Source: Kitasatospora phosalacinea (GTDB lineage Bacteria > Actinomycetota > Actinomycetes > Streptomycetales > Streptomycetaceae). Taken from it: a stretch of DNA of 64,000 nt. The translations under genes and the position numbers were made by a program. The notes beneath the pieces were generated by a model. It did not search any database. It had not been told where the DNA came from and saw only the letters and a program-made list of their open reading frames with translations. The DNA lies in the NCBI RefSeq assembly GCF_000716545.1, contig NZ_JNWZ01000006.1:62001-126000 (forward strand), read 5' to 3'. Positions 34,622-43,336 of the stretch are shown piece after piece; position 1 is the stretch's first letter, and every line of letters begins with the position of its first letter.

Positions 34622-37354
34622 CTAGTGCGCCGCGACCTCCCAGTTGGCGCCCGCCCCGACCGAGACGTCCAGCGGGGCGCGCAGCGGGTACGCGCCGGCC
34701 ATCTGCTCGCGGACCAGCGCCTCGACCCGCTCGCGTTCGCCGGGGGCGACCTCCAGGACGATCTCGTCGTGCACCTGGAGGAGCATCCGGGTGGTGAGGC
34801 CGGCCGCGCGCAGCGCCTCGTCGACCCGGAGCATGGCGATCTTGACGATGTCGGCGGCGGAGCCCTGGATGGGGGCGTTGAGGGCCATCCGTTCGGCCAT
34901 CTCGCGGCGCTGCCGGTTGTCGCTGGTGAGGTCGGGCAGGTAGCGGCGGCGGCCGAGCAGCGTCTCGGTGTAGCCGACGGCGCGGGCCTCCTCGACCACG
35001 TTCTGCAGGTAGTCGCGGACGCCGCCGAAGCGCTCGAAGTAGGTGTCCATCAGGCCCTGGGCCTCGGCGGGCTTGATGCCGAGCTGCTGGGAGAGGCCGT
35101 ACGCGGACAGGCCGTAGGCGAGGCCGTACGACATCGCCTTGATCTTGCGGCGCATCTCGGCGTCGACGGCTCCGGGGGCGACCGCGAAGACCTGGGAGGC
35201 GACGGTGGTGTGCAGGTCCTCGCCGGTGGTGAAGGCCTCGATCAGGGCCTCGTCCTCGGAGAGGTGGGCCATGATGCGCAGTTCGATCTGCGAGTAGTCG
35301 GCGGTGAGCAGCGTCTCGTAGCCCGCGCCGACCACGAAGGCGCGGCGGATGGCGCGGCCCTCCTCGGTGCGGACGGGGATGTTCTGCAGGTTCGGGTCCT
35401 GGGAGGAGAGCCGGCCGGTGGCGGCGACCATCTGGTTGAAGGTGGTGTGGATCCGGCCCTGCGGGGAGACGGTCTTGAGCAGGCCCTCGACGGTGGTGCG
35501 CAGCTTGGCCTGGTCCCGGTGGCGGAGCAGGATGACCGGGAGTTCGTTGGTGGTCTGGGTGGCGAGCCAGGTGAGGGCGTCGGCGTCGGTGGTGTAGCCG
35601 GTCTTGATCTTCTTGGTCCTGGGCAGGCCGAGGTCGCCGAACAGGACCTCCTGGAGCTGCTTGGGCGAGCCGAGGTTGAACTCGCGGCCGGCCGCGGCGT
35701 GCGCCTCCTCGACGCAGCGCTGGATCTCGGCGGCGAACTGGGCCTCCAGGCCCTGCAGCCACTCGCGGTCGGCGGCGATGCCGTGGCGCTCCATCCGGGC
35801 GAGGAGTTCGGCGATCGGCAGCTCCATGTCGTGGAACAGCTCGACCGCGCCGACCTCGGCGAGCCGGGTGTCGAACAGGACGGCGAGGTCGTGGACGGCG
35901 CGGGCCTGGGTCATCAGGGCCTGGGCGCCGGCCGTCGGGTCGGGCTCGTCGGAGTCGAAGCTGAGCTGGCCGGTCTCGGCCTGGGCGGCGGGGGCGAGCG
36001 AGCGGCCCAGGTACTCCTCGGCGAGGACGTCGAGGGTGAAGGCGCGGCGGCCGGGCTTCTCCAGGTAGGCGGCGAGCGCGGTGTCGGCGGTGACGCCGGC
36101 GAACTGCCAGCCCTGCTCGGCGAAGGCCCGCATCACCTGCTTGGCGATGTGCAGGGCCTTGGGGCGCTTGGGGTCGGCGAGCCAGGCGGTGAAGGCGCGG
36201 TCGTCGTCCTCGGTGAGCGCGGCGGGGTCGAACCAGGCGGCGGCGGTGCCGGTGGCCAGGGCGATCTGGTCGACCTTGCCGCTGCCGAGGGCCCAGGTGT
36301 AGTCGGCGGCGAGCGCGGTGCGGGCGTCCTCGCCGGCGTGCTGCTCCAGCCAGGCGACGAGCGCGCCGGGGACGGTGAGCAGGTCGCCGTCGACGGCGGG
36401 GCCGGCCGGGACCTCGACGGCGGCGGCGGACTCGGCGCCGGCCGGGTCGATGCCGGCCACCCGGTCGCGGAAGTTGGGGTTGCGGAACTCCAGCGCCTCC
36501 ATCAGCCGGGCGACCTCGTCCTTGTCGAACGGGGCGCGCTCCAACTGGGTGACGCCGAGCGGCAGTTCGACGTCCCGGACGAGTTCGGTGAGGAAGCGGT
36601 TGCGCTTGACGGAGTCGAGGTGCTCGCGGAGCTTCTCGCCGACCTTGCCCTTGACCTCGTCGGCCCGCTCGACCAGTTCGGCGAAGGAGCCGAACTGGTT
36701 GACCCACTTGGCGGCGGTCTTCTCGCCGACGCCGGGGATGCCGGGCAGGTTGTCGGACGGGTCGCCGCGCAGGGCCGCCAGGTCCGGGTACTGGTCGGGG
36801 CGGACGCCGTACTTCTCGGCGACCTTCTCCGGGGTGTAGCGCGTCAGCTCGGAGACGCCCTTGGTGGGGTACAGCACGGTGACGTCGTCGGTGACGAGCT
36901 GGAGCGAGTCCCGGTCGCCGGTGACGATCAGCACCTCGAAGCCCTCGGCCGCGGCGGCGGTGGCCAGGGTGGCGATGACGTCGTCGGCCTCGAAGCCCTC
37001 GGCGGTGATCCGGGGCACCCGCATGGCGTCGAGCAGCTCGCCGATCAGCGGGACCTGGCTGCGGAACTCGTCCGGCGTGGCGGAGCGGTTGGCCTTGTAC
37101 TCGGGGAACTCGGCGGACCGGAAGGTCTGCCGGGACAGGTCGAAGGCCACCGCGAGGTGGGTGGGCCGCTCGTCCCGCACGGTGTTGGCCAGCATCGAGG
37201 CGAAGCCGTAGACGGCGTTGGTGTGCTGGCCGGTGGCGGTGGAGAAGTTCTCCACCGGCAGGGCGAAGAAGGCCCGGTAGGCCATCGAATGCCCGTCCAG
37301 CAGCATCAGCCGGGGCCGTCCGGCCGCACTCTTACCCGCACCCTGTGTCGCCAC
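34622..37354 (-). CDS. polA: DNA polymerase I
   Basis: A 910-aa repair and Okazaki-fragment polymerase. The N-terminal 5'-nuclease domain (about 1-300) has LLDGHSMAYRAFFALP and ALRGDPSDNLPGIPGVGEKTA. The middle domain (about 320-500) sits where the 3'-5' proofreading exonuclease would be; I do not see its DxE metal site, as in many actinobacterial enzymes. The polymerase domain has motif A DYSQIELRIMAHLSED, motif B RRKIKAMSYGLAYGLS and motif C VHDEIVLEV. It starts at ATG 37354 (MATQGAGKSAAGRPRLMLLDGHS); the Arg/Ser-rich lead-in is typical here. It is divergent from the thioesterase. Confidence 0.97.
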   Translation of the reverse strand: MATQGAGKSAAGRPRLMLLDGHSMAYRAFFALPVENFSTATGQHTNAVYGFASMLANTVRDERPTHLAVAFDLSRQTFRSAEFPEYKANRSATPDEFRSQVPLIGELLDAMRVPRITAEGFEADDVIATLATAAAAEGFEVLIVTGDRDSLQLVTDDVTVLYPTKGVSELTRYTPEKVAEKYGVRPDQYPDLAALRGDPSDNLPGIPGVGEKTAAKWVNQFGSFAELVERADEVKGKVGEKLREHLDSVKRNRFLTELVRDVELPLGVTQLERAPFDKDEVARLMEALEFRNPNFRDRVAGIDPAGAESAAAVEVPAGPAVDGDLLTVPGALVAWLEQHAGEDARTALAADYTWALGSGKVDQIALATGTAAAWFDPAALTEDDDRAFTAWLADPKRPKALHIAKQVMRAFAEQGWQFAGVTADTALAAYLEKPGRRAFTLDVLAEEYLGRSLAPAAQAETGQLSFDSDEPDPTAGAQALMTQARAVHDLAVLFDTRLAEVGAVELFHDMELPIAELLARMERHGIAADREWLQGLEAQFAAEIQRCVEEAHAAAGREFNLGSPKQLQEVLFGDLGLPRTKKIKTGYTTDADALTWLATQTTNELPVILLRHRDQAKLRTTVEGLLKTVSPQGRIHTTFNQMVAATGRLSSQDPNLQNIPVRTEEGRAIRRAFVVGAGYETLLTADYSQIELRIMAHLSEDEALIEAFTTGEDLHTTVASQVFAVAPGAVDAEMRRKIKAMSYGLAYGLSAYGLSQQLGIKPAEAQGLMDTYFERFGGVRDYLQNVVEEARAVGYTETLLGRRRYLPDLTSDNRQRREMAERMALNAPIQGSAADIVKIAMLRVDEALRAAGLTTRMLLQVHDEIVLEVAPGERERVEALVREQMAGAYPLRAPLDVSVGAGANWEVAAH

Positions 37355-37438
37355 GTCCCGTCCCGTCCTGCCGGTTGCACTGCCTCCCCGATCCTAGGGC
37401 GTGGCGCGGACATCTCCGGCGCGGCGCGGAGCGCCTCC

Positions 37439-37465
37439 CTACCGGCGGGTAGACAGTCGTACGAT
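37439..37465 (+). promoter_or_regulatory. Promoter of the thioesterase gene with palindromic site
   Basis: TACGAT at 37460-37465 is a good -10 box. CTACC-GGCG-GGTAG (37439-37452) is a palindrome covering the position of the -35 box, where no good hexamer is found. A repressor or activator site is likely. Confidence 0.45.
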
Positions 37466-37503
37466 CGACGCGCAACGAAGCGAAACCGGAAGCAGGGAGC
37501 ACC

Positions 37504-37956
37504 ATGACCGACGCGGCGCCCGTACTGAAAGTGCCCCAGGACGTGCTGGACCACTTCGCCAAGCTGGGGGTCAGCGCGGAGACCTTCTCCGGCGGCCACC
37601 TGGGCGAGAAGCTGGGCATCACCCTCGTCGAGGCGTCCCCGGACCGGGTGGTCGGGACGATGCCGGTGGAGGGCAACCAGCAGCCGTACGGGCTGCTGCA
37701 CGGCGGGGCGTCGGCGGCGCTGGCCGAGACGCTGGGCTCGATCGGGGCGATGCTGCACGCCGGGCCGGGCCGCTACGCGGTGGGCGTGGACCTGAACGCG
37801 ACGCACCACCGCTCGGCGACCTCCGGCCTGGTGACGGGCGTGGCGACGGCGGTCTTCAAGGGGCGCACCGCGGCCACGTACGAGATCGCGGTGACGGACG
37901 ACACCGGCCGCCGGATCACCTCCTGCCGGCTGACCTGCATGCTGCGCGACCTCTAG
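37504..37956 (+). CDS. PaaI-type hotdog-fold thioesterase
   Basis: A 150-aa acyl-CoA thioesterase. The motif GLLHGGASAALAETLGSIGA (about 61-80) is the PaaI/4HBT signature, with the glycine pair and the Glu/Ser of the active site. DLNATHHRSATSGLVTGVATAVFKGRTAATYEIAVTDDTGR follows the fold to the end. It hydrolyses aryl- or acyl-CoA; the true substrate is unknown. ATG 37504 behind GGGAGCACC. A palindromic site overlaps its promoter. Confidence 0.93.
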   Translation: MTDAAPVLKVPQDVLDHFAKLGVSAETFSGGHLGEKLGITLVEASPDRVVGTMPVEGNQQPYGLLHGGASAALAETLGSIGAMLHAGPGRYAVGVDLNATHHRSATSGLVTGVATAVFKGRTAATYEIAVTDDTGRRITSCRLTCMLRDL

Positions 37957-38066
37957 CTCCGCGTCGGGCGCACGCTCCTCCCCGGGCCCGTCCTCCCCCG
38001 CACGCCCCCTCCCGGTTTGGCCGCGCCCCGCCAGGGGCAGCCTGGGCTGGACGAGGGGGCGCCGCC

Positions 38067-38762
38067 ATGTCCGCAGAGCGCGAATCACCGAGGAGCGCCG
38101 CCGGGTCCACCGCCGGGTTCGTCGGCCCGGTCGAGCCGGGCGAGGGCACCTGGACGCCGCTCGTGCTGCGCCCCGGGCCGGCTCCGGAGGCCCCGCCCAG
38201 GCTGCTGACCAGGCGTCAGAAGCTGCTGGTGGCAAGTTTCTTGCTGCTTTCGGTGTTGGCCCTGACGGCCAGGCACATCGCGAACTACCCTGAACAGGCG
38301 GCGAATTCGCCCCCGCCGCAACGGCAGGTGCTGCCCTTCCCCTCGCAGTCCGTCCGGTTCGAGTACGTCGGCCGGGTCCCGGCCCGGCAGGAGTCGTTCG
38401 CGCTGGAGCTGGCGGTGCACAACGCCGGGCCCGGCCCGGTGGACGTGCTGGGGGTGCGGCAGGGCCGGCCGGGCCTGACCGTGCTGGTGTCGGGCTGGCT
38501 GCCGCGGACGGTGCCGCCCGGCGGGGCGGTGTCGCTGCGGCTGGGGCTGCGGGTGACGGACTGCTCGGCGGCGTCGGCGGGCGGGGCCGCCCTTTCCCTG
38601 GATGTAACTCTGCGTAACACGCGCGCAATGGAGACGGTGCGACCGCCCCTGGACGCCCCCTCCGCCCCGGACCTCACCTCGATGCTGCGCGCGGCCTGCG
38701 GAGGCACCGATTACCGGACGCCGACGACCGGGCCTCCAGTCTCGGACAAACCTGTCCGATAA
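38067..38762 (+). CDS. Hypothetical membrane-anchored protein
   Basis: A 231-aa protein. Residues 1-50 are cytoplasmic and Pro-rich, 52-68 (KLLVASFLLLSVLALTA) form one membrane helix, and the rest is outside. The outer domain has a beta-strand pattern (VRFEYVGRVPARQESFALELAVHNAGPGPVDVLGV) and two cysteines (RVTDCSAA and RAACGG) that could pair. No family is recognised. ATG 38067 has GAGGGGG before it; the long open frame upstream is not coding. The last codons form a hairpin (38742-38759). Confidence 0.7.
   Translation: MSAERESPRSAAGSTAGFVGPVEPGEGTWTPLVLRPGPAPEAPPRLLTRRQKLLVASFLLLSVLALTARHIANYPEQAANSPPPQRQVLPFPSQSVRFEYVGRVPARQESFALELAVHNAGPGPVDVLGVRQGRPGLTVLVSGWLPRTVPPGGAVSLRLGLRVTDCSAASAGGAALSLDVTLRNTRAMETVRPPLDAPSAPDLTSMLRAACGGTDYRTPTTGPPVSDKPVR
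38742..38759 (+). terminator. Hairpin at the end of the 38067 gene
   Basis: TCGGACA (38742-38748) and TGTCCGA (38753-38759) pair around a 4-nt loop directly before the TAA stop. A second small palindrome CCGAT-A-ATCGG follows at 38756-38766. Weak as a terminator. Confidence 0.4.
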
Positions 38763-39052
38763 TCGGAGAACCCAGGCGTGACCAGGGAGTTGAGGAAGGA
38801 GAGCATCCGCTAATCGGGACGGGGCCCGGAATTCCGGCCTCCACCTGGAGTTTTCGACCATGATGTGAGATCAACATGCGCCGTGGTCATAACAAGAGAA
38901 TCACAGCCTCTCCCACCCCTCTGCCCGAGTCGGCAGCGGCGGTCTAGAGTCACGCCCAGTCACCGCGTGTCCGGTTTTCGGGCTGGGCCGTCGCGATTCG
39001 GCACCGCCAGCCCTGTGCGCGTGTCCTCCAGATCCAGAAGGAGACCCTCGTC
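38763..39052. other. Control region upstream of livK
   Basis: About 290 bp without a gene. TAGAGT at 38945-38950 is a plausible -10 box for livK (about 100-nt leader), with only a poor -35 (TGCCCG) 17 bp upstream. No attenuator or leader peptide is evident. Confidence 0.4.
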
Positions 39053-40309
39053 GTGCGAAAGAGCTCACTTCTTGCCGTGACCATTGCAGTGACCGCGGCG
39101 CTCACCCTGTCCGCCTGCGGTTCGCGCGGCGACAAGTCCGACTCCGGTACGGACAGCGCGAGCAGCGGCAGCGGCGACGGCAAGGCGAGCACCAAGGTCG
39201 TGATCGGCGTCGACGCGCCGATCAGCGGCAGCCTGTCGGCGCTGGGCCTGGGCATCCGGAACTCGGTGGACCTCGCGGCCAAGCAGGCCAACGCGAAGAA
39301 CTACGTCCCCGGCGTGACCTTCTCCATCGAGGCCAAGGACGACCAGGCCAACCCGACCACGGGCAAGCAGAACGCCACCGCGCTGGTCGACAGCAAGAGC
39401 GTCGTCGGCGTGGTCGGCCCGCTCAACTCCAGCGTCTCGCTGACCATGCAGAAGGTCTTCGACGACGCCAAGCTGGCCCAGGTCTCGCCGGCCAACACCA
39501 GCCCCGACCTGTCGCTGGGCCCGGACTGGGGCAGCGGCAAGTTCACCCGCCAGTACCAGTCGTACTTCCGCACCGCCACCACCGACGTGGTGCAGGGCAA
39601 GTTCGCCGCCCAGTACCTGTACAACGACGCCAAGAAGACCAAGGTCTACGTCATCGACGACAAGAAGACCTACGGCGCGGGCCTGGCGTCCATCTTCGCG
39701 GACGAGTTCAAGAAGCTCGGCGGCACCGTGGTCGGCACCGACCACATCAACCCGGGCGACAAGGACTTCTCGGCGATCGCCACCAAGGTCGCCTCGGCGG
39801 GCGCCGACTCGGTCTACTACGGCGGCGAGTACCCGGACGCCGGCCCGCTCAGCGACCAGCTGAAGAAGGGCAACGCCAAGGTCCCGCTGTTCGGCGGCGA
39901 CGGCATCTACGACCCGGAGTTCATCAAGCTCGCCAACGGCAACGGCGAGGGCGACCTGGCCACCTCGGTCGGCGTCCCGGTCGAGGAGCTGGACAGCGCC
40001 AAGGAGTTCGTCGCCAACTACGCCGCCGCCGGCTTCAAGGACCCGTACGCGGCGTACGGCGGCTACTCGTACGACGCCGCCTGGTCGATCATCGAGGCGG
40101 TCAAGGCCGCGGTCGAGCACAACGGCGGCAAGGTCCCGTCCGACCTGCGCACCAAGGTGCTGGGCGAGCTCGGCAAGGTGAAGTTCACCGGCGTCACCGG
40201 CCCGGTCGCCTTCGACGAGTACGGCGACACCACCAACAAGCAGCTCACCGTGTACAGCGTCCAGGGCGGCACGTGGAAGAAGGTCAAGAGCGGTACGTAC
40301 GGCGGCTGA
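39053..40309 (+). CDS. livK: Branched-chain amino-acid ABC transporter, substrate-binding lipoprotein
   Basis: A 418-aa lipoprotein that captures leucine, isoleucine, valine or a related amino acid outside the membrane. The signal ends at a lipobox (LTLSACGSRG, Cys 22). A Ser/Gly linker leads to the periplasmic-binding fold: VVIGVDAPISGSLSALGLGIRNSVDLAAKQAN, VVGVVGPLNSSVSLTM, SPANTSPDLS and YVIDDKKTYGAGLASIFADEFKKLGGTVVG. GTG 39053 follows AAGGAG. It is the first gene of livKHMGF. A strong hairpin after it probably sets the excess of binding protein over membrane parts. Confidence 0.95.
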   Translation: MRKSSLLAVTIAVTAALTLSACGSRGDKSDSGTDSASSGSGDGKASTKVVIGVDAPISGSLSALGLGIRNSVDLAAKQANAKNYVPGVTFSIEAKDDQANPTTGKQNATALVDSKSVVGVVGPLNSSVSLTMQKVFDDAKLAQVSPANTSPDLSLGPDWGSGKFTRQYQSYFRTATTDVVQGKFAAQYLYNDAKKTKVYVIDDKKTYGAGLASIFADEFKKLGGTVVGTDHINPGDKDFSAIATKVASAGADSVYYGGEYPDAGPLSDQLKKGNAKVPLFGGDGIYDPEFIKLANGNGEGDLATSVGVPVEELDSAKEFVANYAAAGFKDPYAAYGGYSYDAAWSIIEAVKAAVEHNGGKVPSDLRTKVLGELGKVKFTGVTGPVAFDEYGDTTNKQLTVYSVQGGTWKKVKSGTYGG

Positions 40310-40347
40310 TCCGCACCGCACTCCCCCCTCCCGCTAAGACACCCGTG

Positions 40348-40378
40348 AGGCGGAGGGCACCACAAGTGCCCTCCGCCT
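40348..40378 (+). terminator. Intercistronic hairpin between livK and livH
   Basis: Arms AGGCGGAGGGCAC (40348-40360) and GTGCCCTCCGCCT (40366-40378) form a perfect 13-bp stem with a CACAA loop. It has no U-tract, so partial termination or 3'-end protection of the livK mRNA is likely. Confidence 0.75.
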
Positions 40379-40409
40379 GCTCGTACCCCCCTATCCACGG
40401 AGGCCCGCG

Positions 40410-41339
40410 GTGCACGAACTGCCGCAAAACCTGGCCAACGGACTGATGCTCGGCCTGATGTACGGCCTGATCGCCATCGGCTACACGATGGTCTACGGCA
40501 TCGTCCAGCTCATCAACTTCGCCCACGGCGAGATCTTCATGATCGGAGGCTTCGGCGCGCTGACCGCCTACGCGGCGCTGCCGCACGGCACCTCCCTCTG
40601 GCTGGCCCTGCCGGTCATGATCATCGGCGGTGTGATCGCCTCCGTGCTCACCGCCACCGCCGCCGAGCGCTTCGCCTACCGACCGCTGCGCACCGCGCCC
40701 CGGCTGGCGCCGCTGATCACCGCGATCGGCCTGTCGATCGCGCTGCAGCAGGTGGTGTGGGCGTTCTACCCGAACGCCAAGAAGGCGCTGTCCTTCCCGC
40801 AGTTCGCCGGCGACCCGATCGGCCTGGGCTCCTTCCACCTGCAGCGCAACGACCTGTTCCTGCTGGTGGCGGCGCCGCTGTGCATGCTGGTGCTGGCCGC
40901 CTTCGTGCGGCTGACCCGCACCGGCCGGGCCATGCAGGCCACCGCGCAGGACCCGGACACCGCCAAGCTGATGGGCATAGACACCGACCGGATCATCGTG
41001 GTCGCGTTCGCGCTGGGCGCGGGCTTCGCGGCCGTCGCCGCGGTCGCGCACGGCCTGCGCTACGGCCAGGTCGACTTCGCCATGGGCTTCCTGGCCGGTC
41101 TGAAGGCGTTCACCGCCGCCGTGCTGGGCGGCATCGGCAACATCTACGGCGCGATGCTGGGCGGCCTGGTGTTGGGCGTGGCCGAGTCGCTGGCCACCGC
41201 CTACGTGCAGGACGTCCCGGGCATGCACCAGCTCGGCGGCGGCGCCTGGGCCAACGTGTGGGCGTTCGTGCTGCTGATCGTCGTCCTGCTGGTGCGGCCG
41301 CAGGGCCTGCTCGGCGAGCGCGTCGCGGATCGGGTGTGA
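40410..41339 (+). CDS. livH: Branched-chain amino-acid ABC transporter permease LivH
   Basis: A 309-aa integral membrane permease with about eight helices. LPQNLANGLMLGLMYGLIAIGYTMVYGIVQLINFAHGEIFMIGGF is the typical LivH N-terminus. The cytoplasmic loop that contacts the ATPase is GRAMQATAQDPDTAKLMGIDTDRIIVVAFALGAGFA. It forms the channel with LivM. GTG 40410 behind GGAGG. The next start is 5 bp after its stop. Confidence 0.95.
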   Translation: MHELPQNLANGLMLGLMYGLIAIGYTMVYGIVQLINFAHGEIFMIGGFGALTAYAALPHGTSLWLALPVMIIGGVIASVLTATAAERFAYRPLRTAPRLAPLITAIGLSIALQQVVWAFYPNAKKALSFPQFAGDPIGLGSFHLQRNDLFLLVAAPLCMLVLAAFVRLTRTGRAMQATAQDPDTAKLMGIDTDRIIVVAFALGAGFAAVAAVAHGLRYGQVDFAMGFLAGLKAFTAAVLGGIGNIYGAMLGGLVLGVAESLATAYVQDVPGMHQLGGGAWANVWAFVLLIVVLLVRPQGLLGERVADRV

Positions 41340-41344
41340 GGACG

Positions 41345-43336
41345 ATGAACGTGACCACCCCCGAGAGCACCGCCGCCGAGGGCACCGCCCGCGAGAGCGC
41401 CACCCACGAGACCAGCCGGGTCCTGCCGCTGCCCGCCAACCCCGCGCTCGGCGCGGTGGTGGCCGGCGGGGTGCTGGCCGCCGCCTCCTCGGCGATGTCC
41501 TGGACCTGGACGGCGGACTTCCCCGGCGACCTGACGTACTACGGCTCCCCGGCCGGCCTGCAGTGGCTGGCGCTGGCCGGCGGCGTGCTGACCGCGCTGC
41601 TGGCGCTGGCCTGGCGCGGGCTGAGGGGCCTGCGCTGGCTGAACCCGTCCGGCAGCGCCAACGGCGTGCTGTTCGCCGCGCTCGGCACCCTCGCGGTGTG
41701 CTGGTACGCGGTGGTGGCGATCGCCGTGGAGCTGGACGGCCTGGTCAACCTGGACCCGGGCGGCTGGCTGGCCGCGGTCGGCTCGCTGCTCGCCGTCCTC
41801 GGCGCGCTCGGCCTGCCGCTGGACCGCCGGCGCGCCGTCCGCCACGCCGAGCTGCACTGGGGCCTGTACGCGGCCCTGGTCCTCTCGGTGGTGCTGCGGG
41901 TCGGCCTCGACCAGGGCTGGGCGCTGCACGCCGTCCCGCCCGGCATCCGGCCGATCTTCACCGAGAACCTGTGGTTCTTCGTCGCCCTGCCGGCCGTCAT
42001 CGCGGCGCTGCGGCTGTGGCGGCTGCTGGACGGGTGGCTGCGGATCGGCCGGATCGAGCGCCCGCTGCCCGCCGCCCGGACGCTGCCCGCCTGGGCGGAG
42101 ATCCTGGTGGTGACCGCGGTGTTCGCGGTGGGCCTGGGCATGGTGGAGTTCGGCGTCTCCACCGAGTACGGCGAGCTGTTCATCGGCTTCCTGCTGCTGA
42201 CCGCCTTCGGCACCGCGGCGCTGCTGGCGTCCGGCGCGGTGGGCCGGCTGCGCGAACTGACCGCCCGGCACCGGGCGGTGACCACGGGCGCGGCGTTCGC
42301 CGCGGCGGGCGCGTTCCCGTTCACCCAGAGCAGCGAGACGTACGTGCTGATCGGCACGAACATCCTGATCTTCGCGACGGTGGCGCTCGGCCTGAACGTG
42401 GTGGTCGGCCTGGCCGGCCTGCTGGACCTCGGCTACGTGGCCTTCCTGGGCGTGGGCGCGTACGCGGCGGCGCTGGTCTCCGGCTCGCGGTTCTCGGTCT
42501 TCCGGGACCTGCACCTGCCGTTCCCGGTGGCGGTGCTGATCGGCGCGCTGGCGGCGCTGGTGTTCGGCGTGGTGATCGGCGCTCCGACGCTGCGGCTGCG
42601 CGGCGACTACCTGGCGATCGTCACGCTGGGCTTCGGTGAGATCTTCCGGATCGCGATGAACAACCTGGACGGCAAGTCGGGCCCGAGCCTGACCAACGGC
42701 CCGAACGGCATCGCGGCGATCCCGGACGTCAGCCTGTTCGGCTTCGACTTCGGCGAGGCGCACGACTTCGGGGCCCTGCACCTGGGCAAGAACGGCAACT
42801 ACCTGCTGCTGATGCTGGTGGCGACCGCGGTCGTGGTGACGGTATTCGCCCGGGTGGCCAACTCCCGGATCGGCCGGGCCTGGGTGGCGATCCGGGAGGA
42901 CGAGACGGCGGCCGAGGCGATGGGCATCAACGGCTTCCGGGTGAAGCTGATCGCCTTCGCGCTGGGCGCGACCCTGGCCGGCCTGGCCGGTGCGGTGCAG
43001 GCGCACGTGTCGGGCGCGATCTCGCCCGACCAGTACCTGTTCAGCGGGCCGACGCCGCCGAACTCGGCGTTCCTGCTGGCCGCGGTGATCCTCGGCGGCA
43101 TGGGCACCATCAGCGGCCCGCTGGTGGGCGCGGCGCTGCTGTTCCTGATCCCGGCGAAGCTGGAGTTCCTGCAGCAGTACCAGCTGCTGGCGTTCGGCAC
43201 GGCGCTGGTCCTGCTGATGCGCTTCCGCCCGGAGGGCCTGATCGCCAGCCGCCGGCAGCGGCTGGAGTTCCACGAGGCGCAGCTGCCCGCGCAGGCCGCC
43301 CCGATCGACGACGTACCGACCAAGACGGGGGCGTGA
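41345..43336 (+). CDS. livM: Branched-chain amino-acid ABC transporter permease LivM, with long N-terminal extension
   Basis: A 663-aa permease. The core LivM domain is about residues 330-640 (IGTNILIFATVALGLNVVVGLAGLLDLGYVAFLGVGAYAAAL, and the coupling loop GRAWVAIREDETAAEAMGINGFRVKLIAFALGA). The N-terminal half adds about seven further membrane helices (for example ALGAVVAGGVLAAASSAMSW, WLALAGGVLTALLALAWRGL and ILVVTAVFAVGLGMVEF) that enteric LivM lacks. Such extensions occur in actinobacteria; their job is unknown. Its stop overlaps livG (GTGA). Confidence 0.94.
   Translation: MNVTTPESTAAEGTARESATHETSRVLPLPANPALGAVVAGGVLAAASSAMSWTWTADFPGDLTYYGSPAGLQWLALAGGVLTALLALAWRGLRGLRWLNPSGSANGVLFAALGTLAVCWYAVVAIAVELDGLVNLDPGGWLAAVGSLLAVLGALGLPLDRRRAVRHAELHWGLYAALVLSVVLRVGLDQGWALHAVPPGIRPIFTENLWFFVALPAVIAALRLWRLLDGWLRIGRIERPLPAARTLPAWAEILVVTAVFAVGLGMVEFGVSTEYGELFIGFLLLTAFGTAALLASGAVGRLRELTARHRAVTTGAAFAAAGAFPFTQSSETYVLIGTNILIFATVALGLNVVVGLAGLLDLGYVAFLGVGAYAAALVSGSRFSVFRDLHLPFPVAVLIGALAALVFGVVIGAPTLRLRGDYLAIVTLGFGEIFRIAMNNLDGKSGPSLTNGPNGIAAIPDVSLFGFDFGEAHDFGALHLGKNGNYLLLMLVATAVVVTVFARVANSRIGRAWVAIREDETAAEAMGINGFRVKLIAFALGATLAGLAGAVQAHVSGAISPDQYLFSGPTPPNSAFLLAAVILGGMGTISGPLVGAALLFLIPAKLEFLQQYQLLAFGTALVLLMRFRPEGLIASRRQRLEFHEAQLPAQAAPIDDVPTKTGA

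Noticed and set aside
38855..38895. Possible inverted repeat around CATGATGT / ATCAACATG
   Set aside because: Only about six of nine bases match between the arms; within chance.
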